This document shows positions 60,053 to 64,000 of a DNA stretch of 64,000 bases, piece by piece; the first letter of the stretch is position 1; the number at the start of each line of letters is the position of its first letter. Both the position numbers and the translations under genes were made by a program. The stretch is taken from assembly GCA_916610825.1 (NCBI GenBank), contig OU744448.1, forward strand, positions 18,289,936 to 18,353,935, written 5' to 3'. The stretch is from Haliclystus octoradiatus. Its lineage: Eukaryota; Cnidaria; Staurozoa; Stauromedusae; Haliclystidae. The notes under the pieces are model-generated. The model was not told the origin of the DNA and searched no databases. It saw only the letters and a list, made by a program, of their open reading frames with translations.

Positions 60053-63000
60053 ATGCCTATAATGTTGACTGGTTACAGTCACAAGACTTCAATAGATACT
60101 GTAATATAACATTTAATCGTGGAACTTTATGAGACAGAAATCTAAATATATTTTACATTTTTAATTATATATTTGACAATTTATGTAAAATACTTACACA
60201 TATAATACTTTAACAATATCATCGTGAATTTTGTAAATATGGTATTATTTGCAGGCGCAATCACATGGCCAGTTGCTGCAAAGTATAAACAAACATGAAT
60301 TCATGGAAATCACACACAGTTTCACTTTCATTTGACACTCAGTTTGTATAGTAGTGTTTCAGTGCATCCAGATATCATTTGTTAGGGAACATGTATAATA
60401 TTGCTCGATACAGATAGTAATGCCGATGCACTGATATGAGTTATGACAAATTCATTATCATTTCTTATGTGAAGTGCTTTATAAAGATAAATTGTGCTAA
60501 CACAGAGTACTGTATATTTAACAAATAAAGCATGGCATAGCATGATGCATTGCAGGTTTTGGGCACAGCATATTGCATATAGTTTCTCATGAAGAAATCT
60601 CATGAATTCCAAGAAAACCTGATGAACCCTGATCAGATTACAGTATTATCAAAGCACAGGGAGGTATATTAAACAAATAGCACATCATTTAATCCCAGAA
60701 GTAGCTTCGTAAATTAAGTAGGATAAGAAAATTAAGTCTAGAATACCAGGCCGATACACTGTTACGTACCACTCTTATAGATAGTAAACTGGCTAGTATA
60801 TTATATCTGTGTCCTATACTGTACTGTCTTTTCATCATATACCAAGTATTTGTTCCATTTTACTTGACTATGCTGCTGAATCGTACTGATGTAAAATCAA
60901 AATCTTTTATTTCCTATCTGTGCACTATATATATGATACGCATACATATTCTGAAAACGCCTAGCTTGAGTAAGTTTGAGGTTCGTTAAGCGATACAATT
61001 GTATTTCAGCCACTGAATATGTGAATATGCAAGACACGGACACAGCTGTTTTTTACTCAAGTGTAAATTTCTAGTGGCACTTCTATATATATAACAATTA
61101 ACCAACGAATGGGGTTAATTGGATAACTTTTGATGATACGTGTACCATTTTGAATATTTAAAAGGGGCTGCAAATTTTCACAGCGAGTGAGAGTTGATGT
61201 GATTCATACATTTTAAAAAAGATTTCGAGAAATAATATAACTTGAATTCTAATTTAGCGACTATATTTTTGTAGGTATAGTAATAGGAAAAGGCTATTCC
61301 TGACAAAATGTCAGAAATGTGTCCGCCATTGATTTTGAAATTTCAGCAGAATATCGTAAAAGGTGCACAGTGCCATGGTGGCTAATGGTGTCCAAAATGT
61401 GCACGGAAGTTCCCTGACAGGAGACTCTATCCCGCGTTCGCTACATCAAACTGAGACTCTAAGCGTCACCTGGCATATGGAAAGCTGGTATGAACGAAGA
61501 CACGTCTATGATAATGTCGAAAATAGTTGTAAAAAGTGCATGATCGTATATTATTTGCAGCTGGTCAGCCTTGAGCCGACTGCCGCTATAGTAATTCTGC
61601 AATTCTCATCCGATATATTTCTCACACCAAATGCTGATAAAGCGTAGCTGTCTTGTTTTCTATATAGGTCCACTTGATAACTGATAGAATTGATAATTTG
61701 TGATCCCAGAGGCATTTCGTAAATTTTAGGAGTGTTTGGCGGAACATGCACATGGGGCTACTTTGAATCTGCGCCAGTGGGGATTGTTACGTGCATGGTG
61801 AATACTGAAATTGGTAACATGCGTAATACCAAGATATTATAATAGAACCATAATAAACTATAAACTATAATAGAATGGTCTATTATAAAATCTTGGTAAT
61901 ACTGCATATTTGAAAATTTTGGCTTGACAAAATAATATTATGTTGACGCTTTTAGAATATTCAATCGCCCTTGATAAATTTAAAGCGGCAAACTAATAAT
62001 TCACGTTATGCTTTATAATTAAAAAACAGACAATAAAATTGTAGTTATAGCAGCCAAATTCACAACCAATATCGTGCAATATAATCAATTTCAAAAATGA
62101 TTAAAGAAAACAGTGAGTCTGCACATATACAGCAATTGTCTTTTGAACAAGTACATATCATTCATTGCTAAATATTAATTTTTAAAATAATGCAATAATT
62201 ACTGGACTAGATAATGCATCTACAAACAACTATTGATCAATGAATAAAGGATAGGAAATAAGAGATAATGAAATAACAAAAAAATGATTAGTGTACATTC
62301 TTAACGATAGAAAATCAGTTCGTAAAATTTCTCAAACATGAACACATCTATGTACATGGTTAGCCAAGAGCTACTTAGAGTGGAATGTTTATCTTTCGGA
62401 ATTGGCATCCCCACAATTATCCTTTCTTGACTAGTCCCACCCCGAGTCCCACTGGTCTTTTGGTGAGCGATGTATATTCAATTATCAACTCGCGGAAGAA
62501 TCAAATTGTCCTTCGACCATACACAAACATTCAACTTAAAAATATACTGCTTGATAGATGCACTATTCTGATGCTAGCTTCGCAACTTTCTAGCGAAACG
62601 AGGTATGAGAAAGTTCCTCCAATCAGCAGATTCCCTCTTTTTCTATCAGCTCCAAAACAAATAAAAATGTTATGTAGCTATTGTTCTAATTAGTTTTCAA
62701 GGGTTTTTCTCTCGTTTGACTGAATTTATTCTCATGCATGGTGAAACAAATACAGACATTGAGACGAATAAATGTAATATATCTCTATATATTTTAACAT
62801 TTTAATATGAATTTTATATGCTTTAACGTTCCTTTCTCCATAAAATTTGTAGAATAATATCACTATGGTTATTGCTAGAAAGGTCTTGGGATTATCATTA
62901 TGGTTCTACGTCTTTAGTTTACGTCTGGGATTGCCATTTATTTCTTTATGATTTTTCATGTATAAGTCTTGATGCGAGTCGTGGTATTACGGCGTCTGAT

Positions 63001-64000
63001 GTAAGCAATAATAATTGTGAAATTTTCTGGACCAAACAATATCTCTGCTCTGAAACATAGTTTAATTGATAGCTGCAATGCAAATTCCAAAAATGATAAA
63101 AAAGGGATGGTTGACATAGTTGCTGGGGATTGAATCAAGAAAATGAGTCATACTGTGATATAAAGTGTATTTCTTGTTGCGATGGGTGTTGTTATAGACA
63201 CGCTACAGCGATAGAAACTTGAATAACCGTCTGATTTATGGTGGTCAAGTATATAAATATATAAATAACTTGCTAAGTTTTCTCGTTTACAGTGTTTCTC
63301 CATTGTTTCTGAGATTCCAACAGAGTCGTTAAAATGCATAGTCACAATATGCTATTGTCTGACTGCTGCTCATTTGGCTAGCAAACCATAACATTTTTAA
63401 CGGTAGTTACGCAAACGCGGAGGTAATATTACTTTCGATACGTAACTAAATAGTTTATAATCATAGGCCCCTATCTCTGTTTACTAAGATTACATCATCA
63501 AATATCAACAACGAAATTGGAATATTTTGGATTCATATTTTGAAACAGAAAATTATAGTCAATTAAGATATAGAAAATTGTGCTGCACGTGGCCTCACGC
63601 TGTGCTGTTTTCACTAAGAACGAATGCAAATATACAAGTTTTTGTAATCATGAAGTAATTTTTGCGAAAGGCAGATATCTTCTATTCAGATGTGTAGTTA
63701 GTAAAAAAATACCCCTTTTGTTTCATTCTATCTATCTTGAGTTGCATAATTTGTTGACTTGCATGAGCTAGATCCACTTTTATTTAATCACTGCAAAGTA
63801 ATTTCAGATCGTAAACAAAATTTGCTATATATCAAGGATGGTATAAGGATATTTTCTTTGGATTTTTCCAAAGGTAAATTGGTAAATTAGTTTTATTTCC
63901 CAATTCAGGATGTCCACATGTTGAACTGGTTAACTTTCAGCAGAGACTATCTCGCCAATATCCAAGTTATACCCCGTATATTTTTCAAAAGCACAAGAGC
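60053..64000. other. 3' flank and spacer without a recognised gene
   Basis: AATAAAG near 60523 is a possible distal poly(A) signal for the protease. A hairpin at about 61822-61905 (TACCAAGATATTATAATAGA mirrored by CTATTATAAAATCTTGGTA) is probably a tiny MITE. Short ORFs at 61363-61647 and 62385-62693 have no recognisable domains and no supporting splice sites. Confidence 0.45.

Noticed and set aside
62385-62693. 102-codon ORF beginning MFIFRNWHPHNYPF
   Set aside because: No recognisable domain, no splice support, and length compatible with chance.

Overview
This is AT-rich nuclear DNA from a metazoan, not a prokaryote. The genes are split by GT-AG introns, and the proteins are animal families: TBP, COX20, a C16orf89/DUF4735 protein, a CHK/EcKinase-like kinase, and a protease built as ShKT-ShKT-S1. 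Introns and spacers are full of foldback elements and transposon remnants. The best guess is a marine invertebrate, possibly a deuterostome such as an echinoderm. That guess rests on the gene set, a 2A-bearing CR1/L2-type LINE and DIRS-like sequence, and is weak.

Layout. 0-1.6 kb: two short minus-strand exons that look like the start of a gene running off the left edge. 1.6-6.8 kb: no clear gene; small inverted-repeat elements, one of them carrying a tRNA-derived segment. 6.87-31.18 kb (+): a five-exon C16orf89-like gene. Its introns hold a full-length LINE with an intact 1066-residue ORF (8.7-12.1 kb, minus), a decayed transposase-like gene, a TTAA-flanked foldback element, and remnants of Tigger/pogo, PIF/Harbinger, DIRS-like and LTR elements. 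31.2-33.3 kb: a roughly 745-bp (TTA)n array bracketed by two foldback elements. 34.08-39.74 kb (-): a complete eight-exon TBP gene. 40.06-47.58 kb (+): a complete four-exon COX20 gene, head-to-head with TBP across a 321-bp intergenic promoter. Its introns hold nested foldback and hAT elements and a possible antisense small gene. 49.38-50.34 kb: an internally deleted LTR retrotransposon with an intact target duplication. 50.5-52.0 kb (+): a two-exon CHK/EcKinase-like gene. 53.4-54.0 kb (+): a frame-broken acidic, SUMO-interaction-motif-like ORF. 56.19-60.05 kb (+): a complete five-exon secreted serine protease. 60-64 kb: nothing convincing.

The genes do not form a pathway. TBP (nuclear transcription), COX20 (mitochondrial complex IV assembly), C16orf89-like (secretory/membrane, function unknown), the kinase-like gene and the secreted protease are ordinary neighbours in a repeat-rich region. 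The only architectural link is the shared TBP/COX20 promoter. Exon junctions were worked out by hand from splice sites and reading phase. For the four complete multi-exon genes every phase joins correctly.
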